Source: Pseudoxanthomonas sp. z9
GTDB taxonomy: Bacteria > Pseudomonadota > Gammaproteobacteria > Xanthomonadales > Xanthomonadaceae
Direction of reading: 5' to 3'
NCBI RefSeq assembly: GCF_006542425.1
Contig: NZ_VFID01000016.1
Coordinates: 1 to 64,000 of the forward strand
Length of the DNA stretch: 64,000 nt
Under the pieces are notes generated by a model, which saw only the letters and a list, made by a program, of their open reading frames with translations, did not search any database and was not told the DNA's origin. A program made the position numbers and the translations under genes. Positions within the stretch are counted from its first letter, which is position 1, and each line of letters opens with the position of its first letter. Positions 37,436 through 45,897 of the stretch are shown in pieces.

Positions 37436-38740
37436 TCAGTGTTCCTTGATCCAGCGCGCGGTGTCGGCGACGAGTTGCGGATCGACCTGGCCGGGACGCT
37501 GGTATTCGGACAACGTGCCGGCGCCTTCGCCGGTGATGCCCAGGTGGTTCAGGGCGGGGTAGTGCTTGAAGGTGGCCTGGCGATCGCCGGCCAGTCCCGT
37601 GCGCCAGCGCTGCCAGTCCGTATCGACGACCTGGAAATCGCGGCCGCCCTGCAGCAGCAACAGCGGCAGGTCGAGCGCCTTGGCCTCGGCCACCGGATCG
37701 ATGGCTTCCAGCGAGCGCCAGTAGCGGGCGGGCAGGCCCAGTGGTGTGTCGGTGGAATCGTCGGGCGCATTGCCGCGCACGTTCGCGATCTGCGCGTCGA
37801 GCTTGTCCAGGAACGCCTGCGCCTCCGGCGTCGCCGGGCCCTGTTTCGCCAGCAGGTAGCGGTTCTGCTCCGGCAGGATCGTCAGCAGCGAACGCGCGGG
37901 CGCGGCGAACAGGATCAGCCCGGCCACATGGCCGGAGCGTTGCGCGATGCGGGGCGCCAGCATGCCGCCCTGGCTGTGGCCGAGCACGAACAAGCGCTTG
38001 CCGTCGATACCCGGCTGGGCGCGCAGGGTGGCGATCGCGGCGACCGCGTCGTCGGTGACTTCGTCATCGACGGTGAACGACTTGCCGCCGGTGAAATCCT
38101 GCGGACGCGCCTTGCTGCGCTTCTCGAAGCGCAGCACCGCGATGCCCTGCGCGGCCAGGCCACGGGCGATGTCCAGGAACGGGCGGTTGGGGCCGATGGT
38201 CTCGTTGCGATCCTGCGGACCGGAGCCATGCACCAGCACCACGGCGGGGAAGGGGCCGGTGCCCTTCGGCATCGCCAGGGTGGCGGCCAGCGCCTGTTCG
38301 CCGCTGCCGACGCTGGTTTCGCGCTCCAGATAGGACGCATCGGCGGGAACCGGCGTGGCGGCTTCCGGGGGGGCCGGCTGCAGCAGGAATCCGGCCACTT
38401 TGCCCTGCGCATTCACCGCGACCTGCGCGTTGATGGCGCCGTTGGCGAATTCCAGCCGGATCAAGGCGACCTGCATGCCCTGGTGCGTCGCGACCCCGGG
38501 CTCGCCGCGCGTGCGCAACGCGCCCATCTGCGCCGGCAGCGATTCCCACACTGCCTTCAGCTTGTCCTGCGGTACGGCGGTGGCCATTTCCGGCGAGAAC
38601 ATCGCCTCGGCGGCGGTGTAGTCGCCGGCCTGCAGATGATCCAGCAAGCGGTTGGCAAGGATGGCCGGTGCCTCGGCCGCGAGGGTGGCGGGGGAGAACA
38701 GCGCGCCCAGCACCAGCACAATCCACAACGGAATCCGCAT
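37436..38740 (-). CDS. Secreted alpha/beta hydrolase with N-terminal DUF3887-like domain
   Basis: A signal peptide (IVLVLGALFSPATLAAEA) precedes a DUF3887-like region (LANRLLDHLQAGDYTAAEAM, AVWESLPAQMG) and a hydrolase domain with VVLVHGSGPQDRNETIGPNR, nucleophile elbow GHSQGG, acid candidate in LLLLQGGRDFQV and His in YPALNHLGI. Total 434 residues. Two bases separate it from the PH-like gene and one from DUF4177, so it is in the SPFH operon. Esterase or peptidase activity inferred; same type as dienelactone-hydrolase/lysophospholipase-like enzymes. Confidence 0.85.
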   Translation of the reverse strand: MRIPLWIVLVLGALFSPATLAAEAPAILANRLLDHLQAGDYTAAEAMFSPEMATAVPQDKLKAVWESLPAQMGALRTRGEPGVATHQGMQVALIRLEFANGAINAQVAVNAQGKVAGFLLQPAPPEAATPVPADASYLERETSVGSGEQALAATLAMPKGTGPFPAVVLVHGSGPQDRNETIGPNRPFLDIARGLAAQGIAVLRFEKRSKARPQDFTGGKSFTVDDEVTDDAVAAIATLRAQPGIDGKRLFVLGHSQGGMLAPRIAQRSGHVAGLILFAAPARSLLTILPEQNRYLLAKQGPATPEAQAFLDKLDAQIANVRGNAPDDSTDTPLGLPARYWRSLEAIDPVAEAKALDLPLLLLQGGRDFQVVDTDWQRWRTGLAGDRQATFKHYPALNHLGITGEGAGTLSEYQRPGQVDPQLVADTARWIKEH

Positions 38741-38741
38741 C

Positions 38742-38921
38742 TCAGGCCTCCTTCTTGAACACCATCTGCACCGCGGTCATCGGTGCGGGCACGATGATGT
38801 TGACCAGCTCCCAACCCTGCGCGCCCTGGCGATTGAGTTCGTTCTGCAGTTCCTCGTGCTTGAGGCCGCCCATCAGGCCGGGCTTCACTTCGATGACCTG
38901 GTAGGTCCAACGCTTGCTCAT
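38742..38921 (-). CDS. DUF4177 small protein
   Basis: 59 residues, beginning MSKRWTYQVIEVKPGLMGG, with the DUF4177 core (LQNELNRQGAQGWELVNIIV) and ending KKEA. Small cytosolic protein of unknown function. The stop is one base before the hydrolase ATG; AAGGAG precedes the start. Confidence 0.85.
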   Translation of the reverse strand: MSKRWTYQVIEVKPGLMGGLKHEELQNELNRQGAQGWELVNIIVPAPMTAVQMVFKKEA

Positions 38922-38978
38922 GTCCTTCTCCTTGTCCGGGTCGCGGTGGGCCGCGACCTTGCGCCTGTCGTGGCGCGG

Positions 38979-39167
38979 TTACTCGTCGCCGCCGTCGGCA
39001 TCCGGCGAGGGTGACGGTTTGGGCAGGCGCCCGGCCTTGCGCAGCGCGTCGCGCAACACGTATTCGATCTGCGCGTTGAGCGAACGCAACTCGTCATCCG
39101 CCCAGCGCTGCGCCGCGTTCAGCACGTCGGCGCTGATGCGCAGGGGATAGGCTTTCTTCTCGGCCAC
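38979..39167 (-). CDS. Arc-like ribbon-helix-helix DNA-binding protein
   Basis: 62 residues; [20 protein letters not shown] and [20 protein letters not shown] fit the beta-helix-helix of Arc/CopG-type regulators, with an acidic Pro-rich tail. It lies second in the SPFH operon and could autoregulate it; targets unknown. A GATATC pair upstream of the SPFH gene is one possible operator. Confidence 0.8.
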   Translation of the reverse strand: MAEKKAYPLRISADVLNAAQRWADDELRSLNAQIEYVLRDALRKAGRLPKPSPSPDADGGDE

Positions 39168-39188
39168 GACGCCTGCCTTCCGCCCGGC

Positions 39189-40073
39189 TCAGTACAGCGA
39201 GCCGGTATTGACGATAGGCTGGGTGCTGCGGTCGCCGCACAGCACCACCAGCAGGTTGCTGACCATCTGCGCCTTGCGCTCCTCGTCCAGCTGCACCACG
39301 CCGTTCTTCTGCAGTTCGGCCAGCGCCATCTCGACCATGCCGACCGCGCCGGCGACGATGCGGGTGCGCGCGGCGATCACCGCGTTGGCCTGCTGGCGCT
39401 GCAGCATGGCCTGGGCGATTTCCGGCGCGTAGGCCAGGTGGCTGATGCGCGCGTCGATGACCTGTACGCCGGCATCGGCCAAGCGCTCGGCCAGTTCGTT
39501 CTTCAGGTGCTGGGAGATCTCGGTGGCGTGGCTGCGCAGGGCCAGCTGGCCTTCCTCGTGCTGGTCGTAGGGATAGCTGGTGGCCATTGCCCGCAGCGCG
39601 GATTCGGACTGGATGTGCACGAAGCTCTCGTAGTCGTCCACGTTGTAGACGGCTTCGGAGGCATCGACCACCTGCCACACGATCACCGCGGCGATTTCGA
39701 TCGGGCTGCCGTCCAGTTCATTGACCTTGAGCTTGCCGCTTTCGAAGTTGCGCACGCGCAGGCTGACCTTCTTCTTGGAATAGAAGGGGTTGTTCCAGCG
39801 CAGGCCGTTGTCCTTGACGGTGCCGACGTACTTGCCGAACAGGCTGATCACCGCGGCCTGGTTGGGCTGCACGGTGTACAGGCCGATCAGGCTGAAGAAG
39901 GCCAGCACGGCCAGGATGACGCCGGCGGCGATGCGCGCGCCGGAGACGACGCCGGAGTACTTCGGATCGGGACCCATGCCGGTGGCGAACAGCCAGACGG
40001 CCAGGGCGGTCACGGCCAGCAGGGCAAGCAGGAAGGGGATGCCGGGCAGCGAGCGGATGGGGTTCTCTTTCAT
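39189..40073 (-). CDS. SPFH/band-7 domain membrane protein
   Basis: 294 residues. Two N-terminal transmembrane helices ([40 protein letters not shown]) are followed by an SPFH domain ([40 protein letters not shown]) and a long amphipathic helix ([20 protein letters not shown]). Such stomatin/flotillin-like proteins oligomerise at membranes and often accompany proteases; here exported hydrolase and VanY genes lie downstream. AAGGAGAG precedes the ATG at 40073. Confidence 0.88.
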   Translation of the reverse strand: MKENPIRSLPGIPFLLALLAVTALAVWLFATGMGPDPKYSGVVSGARIAAGVILAVLAFFSLIGLYTVQPNQAAVISLFGKYVGTVKDNGLRWNNPFYSKKKVSLRVRNFESGKLKVNELDGSPIEIAAVIVWQVVDASEAVYNVDDYESFVHIQSESALRAMATSYPYDQHEEGQLALRSHATEISQHLKNELAERLADAGVQVIDARISHLAYAPEIAQAMLQRQQANAVIAARTRIVAGAVGMVEMALAELQKNGVVQLDEERKAQMVSNLLVVLCGDRSTQPIVNTGSLY

Positions 40074-40099
40074 GGTGGTCTCTCCTTGTTGGAAGGAAA

Positions 40100-40116
40100 G
40101 ATATCAAAATGATATC
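40100..40116. promoter_or_regulatory. Paired GATATC sites upstream of the SPFH operon
   Basis: GATATCAAAATGATATC: two palindromic half-sites 5 bp apart, 27 bp before the SPFH start and within likely promoter DNA. Sited for an operator; the ribbon-helix-helix protein encoded downstream is a candidate binder. Inference. Confidence 0.35.
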
Positions 40117-40165
40117 AACTGGCAAGTGCCGTCCGTCGGCCGGGAGGGCGGAGGAGCCGGGCCGG

Positions 40166-40171
40166 TAGAAT
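40166..40171 (+). promoter_or_regulatory. -10-like box of purT
   Basis: TAGAAT, 31 bases before the purT ATG; no convincing -35. TAGAAT/TAAACT boxes recur before other genes here (52716 before ABC-F, 51588 before MOSC). Confidence 0.4.
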
Positions 40172-40202
40172 GCCGCTCCTCCCCGCATCGGAATCCCGCC
40201 CC

Positions 40203-41387
40203 ATGGTCGACCTCGGTACCCCGCTCAGCCCCCACGCCACCCGGGTCCTGCTGCTGGGGTCCGGTGAACTGGGCAAGGAGGTCGCGCTGGAGCTGCAGCG
40301 GCTGGGCGTGGAAGTCATCGCCGCCGACCGCTACGCCGACGCCCCGGCCATGCAGGTCGCGCACCGGGCGCACGTGCTGGACATGCTGGATCCGGCCGCG
40401 GTGCGCGCGCTGATCGCGCGGGAACGCCCGCACGTGATCGTCCCGGAGATCGAGGCCATCCACACCGACACCCTGGTGGCGCTGGAGGCCGAGGGCGCCG
40501 CCCGGGTCATCCCGACCGCCCGCGCCGCCCGCCTGACCATGGATCGCGAAGGCATCCGCCGGCTGGCCGCCGAAACCCTGGGACTGCCGACTTCGCCGTA
40601 CCGCTTCGTCGATACCGAGGTGGAGTATCGCGAGGCCATTGCCGCGATCGGCCTGCCATGCGTGGTCAAGCCGGTGATGTCGTCCTCCGGCAAGGGCCAG
40701 AGCACGGTGCGCGAAGACGCCGACATCGCGCCGGCCTGGGAGTACGCGCAGACCGGCGGCCGCGCGGGCGCTGGTCGCTGCATCGTCGAGGGCTTCATCG
40801 ACTTCGACTACGAAATCACCCTGCTGACCGTGCGCCACGCTGGCGGCACCTCGTTCTGCGAACCCATCGGCCACCTGCAGCGCGACGGCGACTACCGCGA
40901 GAGCTGGCAGCCGCAGCCGATGTCGGCGCGCGCGCTGGAAAACGCGCAGGCGGTGGCGCGCGCGGTCACCGACAACCTGGGCGGCTGGGGCGTGTTCGGG
41001 GTGGAGTTGTTCGTGAAGGGTGACGAGGTGTGGTTCAGCGAAGTCTCGCCGCGTCCGCACGACACCGGCCTGGTCACCCTGGTCTCGCAGGAGCTGAGCG
41101 AATTCGCGCTGCATGCGCGCGCGATCCTTGGCCTGCCGGTTCCGGTCATCCGCCAGCAGGGCCCGTCGGCCTCCTGTGCGGTGCTGGCGCACGGCCATGG
41201 CGTGCCGGTGTTCTCGAATGTGAACAAGGCATTGGTGGCGCCGGACACCGCGCTGCGCCTGTTCGGCAAACCGCGCGTGGAGGGCCATCGCCGGGTCGGC
41301 GTGACCCTGGCGCGCGCCGCCGACATCGACACCGCCCGCGCCATCGCGCGCGACGCCGCCGAAGCCCTCGGCATCGAACTCAAGTAA
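40203..41387 (+). CDS. purT: Formate-dependent phosphoribosylglycinamide formyltransferase
   Basis: ATP-grasp enzyme of purine synthesis: formylates GAR using formate and ATP. 394 residues from the ATG at 40203 ([20 protein letters not shown], matching the family start). PurT motifs: [48 protein letters not shown] (P-loop), [15 protein letters not shown] and [17 protein letters not shown]. Full length. Confidence 0.95.
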   Translation: MVDLGTPLSPHATRVLLLGSGELGKEVALELQRLGVEVIAADRYADAPAMQVAHRAHVLDMLDPAAVRALIARERPHVIVPEIEAIHTDTLVALEAEGAARVIPTARAARLTMDREGIRRLAAETLGLPTSPYRFVDTEVEYREAIAAIGLPCVVKPVMSSSGKGQSTVREDADIAPAWEYAQTGGRAGAGRCIVEGFIDFDYEITLLTVRHAGGTSFCEPIGHLQRDGDYRESWQPQPMSARALENAQAVARAVTDNLGGWGVFGVELFVKGDEVWFSEVSPRPHDTGLVTLVSQELSEFALHARAILGLPVPVIRQQGPSASCAVLAHGHGVPVFSNVNKALVAPDTALRLFGKPRVEGHRRVGVTLARAADIDTARAIARDAAEALGIELK

Positions 41388-41397
41388 GGATCGGACC

Positions 41398-41691
41398 ATG
41401 AACGGAAATGAAGGCTACGCGGTGTTCTTCTTCCCGCAGGCGCTGGAAGCGCTGGGCGAGGCGATCAAGCCCTATCTGGTGCAGGTGGAAGGTGGCGAGC
41501 CGCACATCCTGTGCCGTGAGATCGACACCGCTGGCGCGCTGATCGAAATGACCCTGGAAGGCCTCGCGCCCGACGGCAAGACCGTGCAGATCGAAGTGAT
41601 GATCCCCGGCAGCATGGTCAAGATGATCGTCTCCGCCCGCAGCGACGGCGCCATCGGCTTCAGCCCGCGCACGACGGTGGTGGGGTCGTAG
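41398..41691 (+). CDS. Small conserved protein of unknown function
   Basis: 97 residues: YAVFFFPQALEALGEAIKPY, VEGGEPHILCREIDTAGALI and MIPGSMVKMIVSARSDGAIG. An alpha/beta fold with no family recognised. It follows purT by 10 bp with AAGGA upstream, so it may be co-transcribed. Confidence 0.65.
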   Translation: MNGNEGYAVFFFPQALEALGEAIKPYLVQVEGGEPHILCREIDTAGALIEMTLEGLAPDGKTVQIEVMIPGSMVKMIVSARSDGAIGFSPRTTVVGS

Positions 41692-41708
41692 GCGCCCGAC
41701 TTCCCGCA

Positions 41709-41882
41709 TTCGCGACTCACGTCGCTCCCACAGGAAAGTGCCCTTGTGGGAGCGACGTGAGTCGCGACGGAAAAACAGACGGGCAAGGAACAGCGGGGGG
41801 AGCACGGTCATCCGTCCCCCTGCGCCGCGCTTGCCTCAATCAGTGTTGCGCACGGTCGCGACTGACGTCGCTCCCACAAGGG
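41709..41882. repeat. REP-like repeats, family A (three copies)
   Basis: An inverted pair, CGCGACTCACGTCGCTCCC and GGGAGCGACGTGAGTCGCG (41709-41771), then a single CGGTCGCGACTGACGTCGCT copy at 41853-41882. They fill the gap between purT's companion and the convergent nuclease gene. Confidence 0.85.
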
Positions 41883-41894
41883 AAGAAACAGCCC

Positions 41895-43109
41895 TCAGGG
41901 CTTCAAATCCGCCCACACCAGATGATGATCGCTGCCATCGGCGATGGTGGCGTCCGGCTCGGCTTTCGCGGGCCAGAACACGCCGCCGCCTTCGTAGGCG
42001 AAGCCGGTCGAGGGCAGCACGTAGTCCAGCCGCATCGCGCCGGCCTTCGGGCCGAAATCGCCGGTGACGTGGCCGGGCGCGCCGCGATGGGCGATGCCCT
42101 TGGCGGCGTAGGCTTCGGCGGTCTCGGCGCCGCCGCGGCTCTGCGGGGTGGCGTGGCGCATCACCCGTGGATGCTCCAGCAGTTCCAGGATCGCCTCGTG
42201 GCGGCCGTCGCCATCGACCGGATCGTTGTTGAGATCACCGGCGATGACGAAGCGTGCGTCCTGCGCCAGCCCGCCGCAGACGCCCGCGTCGTCGCACAGC
42301 CAGGGCTTGTCGCCGGCACTGATGTACTCGTGCCACAGGCGCAGTTCGTCGTGGTTGCGCGCACCGTTGCGATCCTCCGGGCCATCGAACACCGGCGGGG
42401 TCGGATGCGAGACCAGGAAATGCACCACGCCCGAGGGCGTGCGTACCGGCACGTCCCAGTGCGACTTCGACGACAGCCGCAGCTTTGACCACACCTCGTC
42501 GCGATACCAGGATTTGCCGGTGGCCGGATCCACCGGACGCGCCGCGCCGGGCAGGGCGCTCCAGCGCAGCAGTTGGAACGTGCGCACCTGCGCGGCATCG
42601 ATGGGATGCTTCGACAGCACCAGCATGCCGTACTGGCCCGGGTGCAGGCCGTAGCCCCAGGCATCGTTGCCGCGCGCGCGGCCTTCGCCGCCGGCTTCGC
42701 CGTTGTTGTCCAGATCCAGTCCGCTGGGCACGCCGGTGTTGACCGGCGCCAGATAGCGGTAGGGATAGCGCAGCGCTTCGCCGCCGCCGGGCTGGGCCAC
42801 TTCCAGATAACGCTGCTGGAACAGATCCGCCGCCCGATGTGCCTCGTCGTAGTCGAACTCGTTGAGCAGCACCAGATCCGGCCGCACCTTCTGCAGCACC
42901 GCGGCGATCTTGCGCGCATGCGTGCTGTCGCCTTCCAGTTCGCGGATCACGCCGCCGGCTTCGTCCGAATACAGCGAGGTGTTGTAGGTGGCCACGCGCA
43001 GGCGCGCGGGGCTGTCGGCGAGGGCGGCGGCGGGATCACCGTGCACGTTGACGTTCACGCAGGCCGTGAGCAGGGAAAGCAGGCAGGCGGGCAGGAGGAA
43101 GGTTCGCAT
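41895..43109 (-). CDS. Exo/endonuclease/phosphatase-fold lipoprotein
   Basis: 404 residues. A lipoprotein signal (MRTFLLPACLLSLLTACVNV, Cys17) precedes an EEP domain: RVATYNTSLYSD, DLVLLNEFDYDE (metal Glu), VVHFLVSHPTPPVF, RFVIAGDLNNDPVDGDG (catalytic Asp/Asn) and a final DGSDHHLVWADL (His). Fits secreted nucleases, sphingomyelinases or phosphodiesterases; substrate unknown. Surface-anchored. Confidence 0.9.
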   Translation of the reverse strand: MRTFLLPACLLSLLTACVNVNVHGDPAAALADSPARLRVATYNTSLYSDEAGGVIRELEGDSTHARKIAAVLQKVRPDLVLLNEFDYDEAHRAADLFQQRYLEVAQPGGGEALRYPYRYLAPVNTGVPSGLDLDNNGEAGGEGRARGNDAWGYGLHPGQYGMLVLSKHPIDAAQVRTFQLLRWSALPGAARPVDPATGKSWYRDEVWSKLRLSSKSHWDVPVRTPSGVVHFLVSHPTPPVFDGPEDRNGARNHDELRLWHEYISAGDKPWLCDDAGVCGGLAQDARFVIAGDLNNDPVDGDGRHEAILELLEHPRVMRHATPQSRGGAETAEAYAAKGIAHRGAPGHVTGDFGPKAGAMRLDYVLPSTGFAYEGGGVFWPAKAEPDATIADGSDHHLVWADLKP

Positions 43110-43154
43110 GCCGCCATTCTGACATGGGCACCAGCGCCGCCGATGACAGCACGG

Positions 43155-43892
43155 TTACGGATCCGGCGGCGGCTGGAAGTCCCGCCATCCGCGGCCGTCG
43201 TAGGCTTCCAGTGGCTGGAAGCGGCGCTTGTAGTCCATCTTGCGGTGGCCGTGGATCCAGTAGCCCAGGTACAGGTGCGGCAGGCCCTCGCGGCGCGCCC
43301 AGTCAATCTGGCGCAGGATCGCCAGCGTGCCCAGCCCGCGCGCGGCCAGATCCGGATCGTAGAAGGTGTAGACCGCCGACAGCGCTTCCGGCAGCACGTC
43401 GGTGACCGCCACCGCCAGTAGCCGTCCGTGTTCGCGCAGTTCCAGGAAGCGGCTGTTGGCCCAGCTACCGATCAGGAACTGCTCGAACTCGACCGCGCCG
43501 TGATCGTCCATGCCGCCCAGCGGGTGCCGCGCGGTCAGGTAGCGCTGGTACAGCGCGACGTGCTCCTCGCTGCGCTCGGCCGCCATCACCCGCACGTCCA
43601 CGTCCGGATTCTGCCGCGCGCAACGACGCTGGCTGCGATCCGGCTGGAACCGTTCCACCGGAATCCGTACCGCCACGCATGCCTGGCAGCCCAGGCAATG
43701 CGGCCGGTAGACGATGTCGCCGGATCGACGGAAACCCCATGCCAGCGCGTTCGGATAGAACATCGGCAGGCGCGGATCGCGCGGATCCAGCACCAGATCG
43801 CGCGCGTTGCGATCCGGCCAGTAGCCGCAGGGATGTTCGCCGGTATGGAACAGGCGCAGGTCTTCGGCCGGCTGCGGAGGATTGTTGCCCAT
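43155..43892 (-). CDS. bpt: Aspartate/glutamate leucyl(arginyl)transferase
   Basis: N-end rule enzyme that conjugates Leu (or Arg) from tRNA to proteins with N-terminal Asp/Glu. 245 residues from the ATG at 43892. Motifs: [39 protein letters not shown] (Cys pair), [38 protein letters not shown] and [20 protein letters not shown]. Start abuts the PAP2-like stop (TGATG). Confidence 0.93.
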   Translation of the reverse strand: MGNNPPQPAEDLRLFHTGEHPCGYWPDRNARDLVLDPRDPRLPMFYPNALAWGFRRSGDIVYRPHCLGCQACVAVRIPVERFQPDRSQRRCARQNPDVDVRVMAAERSEEHVALYQRYLTARHPLGGMDDHGAVEFEQFLIGSWANSRFLELREHGRLLAVAVTDVLPEALSAVYTFYDPDLAARGLGTLAILRQIDWARREGLPHLYLGYWIHGHRKMDYKRRFQPLEAYDGRGWRDFQPPPDP

Positions 43893-44479
43893 CACGCCCC
43901 CGCCAGTTTCGGCGCGAGCCAGACGAACAGGCCGCCCGCGCACGCGCCGGCCAGCGCGCCGGCGACCAGATCACGCGGCACGTGCCGGCGCAGTTTCAGC
44001 CGCGACCACGCCACCAGCGCGGCGAACGCCAAGCCGGCGATGCCCCAGCCCGGATGGATCTGCGACAGCAGGATCGCCGCGTAGATGACGAAGGCCATGT
44101 GCAGCGACAGCTTGCACCATCGCGCACCGAGCATCGCCACCGCGATCAGCGCCGCCGCCAGGATCAGTCCCAGCGCCAGCTGCACCGGCTGGCCGGCGAC
44201 CCAGCCCAGCACCGCCGCCAGCGCCAGCGCGACCAGCAGGAAGCGGTTCAAGGTCCGGCGTTCCTCGTGCCGGCTGGCGTCCACGTGTTGCCAGCGGCCA
44301 CGCCGCACCTGCCATCCCGACCAGCCCATCACCAGCGCGGCGAACGCGGCGAAGCCCAACGCCATCCACGCCGCCTCGCGCACGCCCAGGGTGCGTGTCG
44401 CCAGCAGCAGCGCCGCCACCGGCAGCACCAGCATCGGGTGTCCGAGGATGGAAACGGCGCGGGCGAAGGCGTGGACCAT
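43892..44479 (-). CDS. PAP2-like membrane phosphatase
   Basis: 195 residues, about six transmembrane helices. PAP2-type motifs are partial: [12 protein letters not shown] (the S-x-H motif) and [20 protein letters not shown] (the SR...H...D motif). The first KxxxxxxRP motif is not clear. Could dephosphorylate a lipid phosphate. Start at 44479 is favoured over an upstream ATG at 44596, which would add a long Ala-rich leader. 1-bp overlap with bpt. Confidence 0.7.
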   Translation of the reverse strand: MVHAFARAVSILGHPMLVLPVAALLLATRTLGVREAAWMALGFAAFAALVMGWSGWQVRRGRWQHVDASRHEERRTLNRFLLVALALAAVLGWVAGQPVQLALGLILAAALIAVAMLGARWCKLSLHMAFVIYAAILLSQIHPGWGIAGLAFAALVAWSRLKLRRHVPRDLVAGALAGACAGGLFVWLAPKLAGA

Positions 44480-44625
44480 GCGGCCAGCATACTGCGCCGC
44501 CGTCGTCGCGGTGCATGCGACCGGCCGGAAGCTGAATCCGTTCGTCGCCGCGTCAACCGTGGCGGCGGCCGGGCGTTTTCCCGGGCAGTGGCGCAACCGC
44601 GCCGCGTGATCAGGAGAACCCGAAC

Positions 44626-45351
44626 ATGACCCGCAACAAGACCCTGCTCGTGGTGGCCGTGCTGACCGCGCTCGCCGCCGGTACCGCCTTCGCCGCCACC
44701 CAGTCCGCGCCGGCCGCAGGCGCCTCGCGTCCGGTCCTGGACAAGAACGGCGACGGCGTCGTCGATCGCGCCGAAGCCGCCGCGCATCCGCGCCTGGCCG
44801 AGCGTTTCGACACGCTCGACAAGAACAAGGACGGCAAGCTCAGCGCCGAGGAACGCCCGCATCGCCGCCACGGCATGGACGGCGGCGGCCACCGTCGTGG
44901 CCACGGTGGCCACGGCGGCATGATGAAGCAACTGGACACCGACGGCGACGGCCGCATCAGCAAGGCCGAGGCCGGCAAGCAGCCGCGCTTCGCCGAGCAT
45001 TTCGCCAGGATGGATGCGAACGGTGACGGCTACGTCGATGCCAAGGATCGCGAGCTGCGCGGCAAGCAGCGTCGTGACGAATGGTTCGCCGGCGCCGACA
45101 CCGACAAGGACGGCAAGCTGACCCGCGCCGAGATCGACACCGCCGATGCCAACCGGCGCGCGCAGTTCCAGCAGCGCATGCAGGCGCGTGGCGCCGAACG
45201 CTTCGCCGCCGCCGACGCCAACAAGGACGGCCGCATCAGCCGCGATGAAGCCAAGGGCAAGTCGCGCCTGGCGGAGCGTTTCGATCAGCTCGACGCGAAC
45301 AAGGACGGCTTCCTCAGCCAGGACGAACTGAAGCCGCGTTCGCCGCGCTGA
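44626..45351 (+). CDS. Secreted EF-hand protein with seven calcium loops
   Basis: 241 residues with a signal peptide (LLVVAVLTALAAGTAFA). Seven loops of DxDxDG or DxNxDG type start at Asp39 (DKNGDGVVD), 65 (DKNKDGKLS), 104 (DTDGDGRIS), 130 (DANGDGYVD), 158 (DTDKDGKLT), 197 (DANKDGRIS) and 223 (DANKDGFLS), each with a Glu/Asp at the end of the loop. A His/Gly-rich linker (RHGMDGGGHRRGHGGHGG) separates loops 2 and 3, possibly for other metals. Periplasmic Ca2+ binding; function unknown. Confidence 0.9.
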   Translation: MTRNKTLLVVAVLTALAAGTAFAATQSAPAAGASRPVLDKNGDGVVDRAEAAAHPRLAERFDTLDKNKDGKLSAEERPHRRHGMDGGGHRRGHGGHGGMMKQLDTDGDGRISKAEAGKQPRFAEHFARMDANGDGYVDAKDRELRGKQRRDEWFAGADTDKDGKLTRAEIDTADANRRAQFQQRMQARGAERFAAADANKDGRISRDEAKGKSRLAERFDQLDANKDGFLSQDELKPRSPR

Positions 45352-45373
45352 GCCGCGCAATCATGGTACCGCA

Positions 45374-45400
45374 CACCGGCCGCCAAGCGCGGCCGGTGTC
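45374..45400 (+). terminator. Hairpin after the EF-hand gene
   Basis: ACACCGGCCGC / GCGGCCGGTGT stem with a short loop 23 bp past the stop; no U-tract follows, so terminator activity is uncertain. Confidence 0.4.
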
Positions 45401-45475
45401 GTGTCTGCGATATCCCGCCGTTCGGAGTCATGGCCGCCCCCACATAGGGCTGTGATGCCCTTGCGAAAGGTGCCA

Positions 45476-45517
45476 AGAGCAAATCCCCCTCGGTCCCCCT
45501 TCTACGAAGGGAGAGGC
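45476..45517. repeat. Intergenic repeat, family B
   Basis: AAATCCCCCTCGGTCCCCC then TTCTACGAAGGGAGAGG. Similar to 13711 and the units in 50375-50987. Confidence 0.7.
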
Positions 45518-45616
45518 AAAGCCTGTTTCCGGTCTGAATCCTGCGCGGCGCACGCGTTTCCGTAAATCGGTGATGGCGGCGGTGGGGCTGGAGCGGTTGG
45601 GTCCCCAAGCAAACCG

Positions 45617-45645
45617 CCTTGTAGGAGCGACGTCAGTCGCGACGA
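45617..45645. repeat. REP-like repeat, family A
   Basis: CTTGTAGGAGCGACGTCAGT, then CGCGACG. Single copy; a partner copy is 45757-45783. Confidence 0.8.
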
Positions 45646-45725
45646 AAAAATCGAAGCGCCGGAACCCGTGTGCGACCGGCCATCCATCCCCGGCAGAACT
45701 TCCTGCAATCGGCGTCGACCACGGT

Positions 45726-45783
45726 TGCGGCTGACGCCGCTCCTGCCTGCACAATCCCTTGTGGGAGCGACGTCAGTCGCGAT
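45726..45783. repeat. REP-like repeat pair, family A (one diverged arm)
   Basis: Left arm GCGGCTGACGCCGCTCC is diverged; right arm GTGGGAGCGACGTCAGTCGC (from 45757) is canonical. Opposed orientation, ~8-bp gap. Confidence 0.7.
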
Positions 45784-45897
45784 GGGACATCGAACGGCCG
45801 GAAACACCAGGTACGGGCAGGCTCCATCCCGCACGTCCCGAATCGCATGGCACCGGGCTTTCGCTGGCGGACGAATGAAGCGCCCACGGCAACCCGC

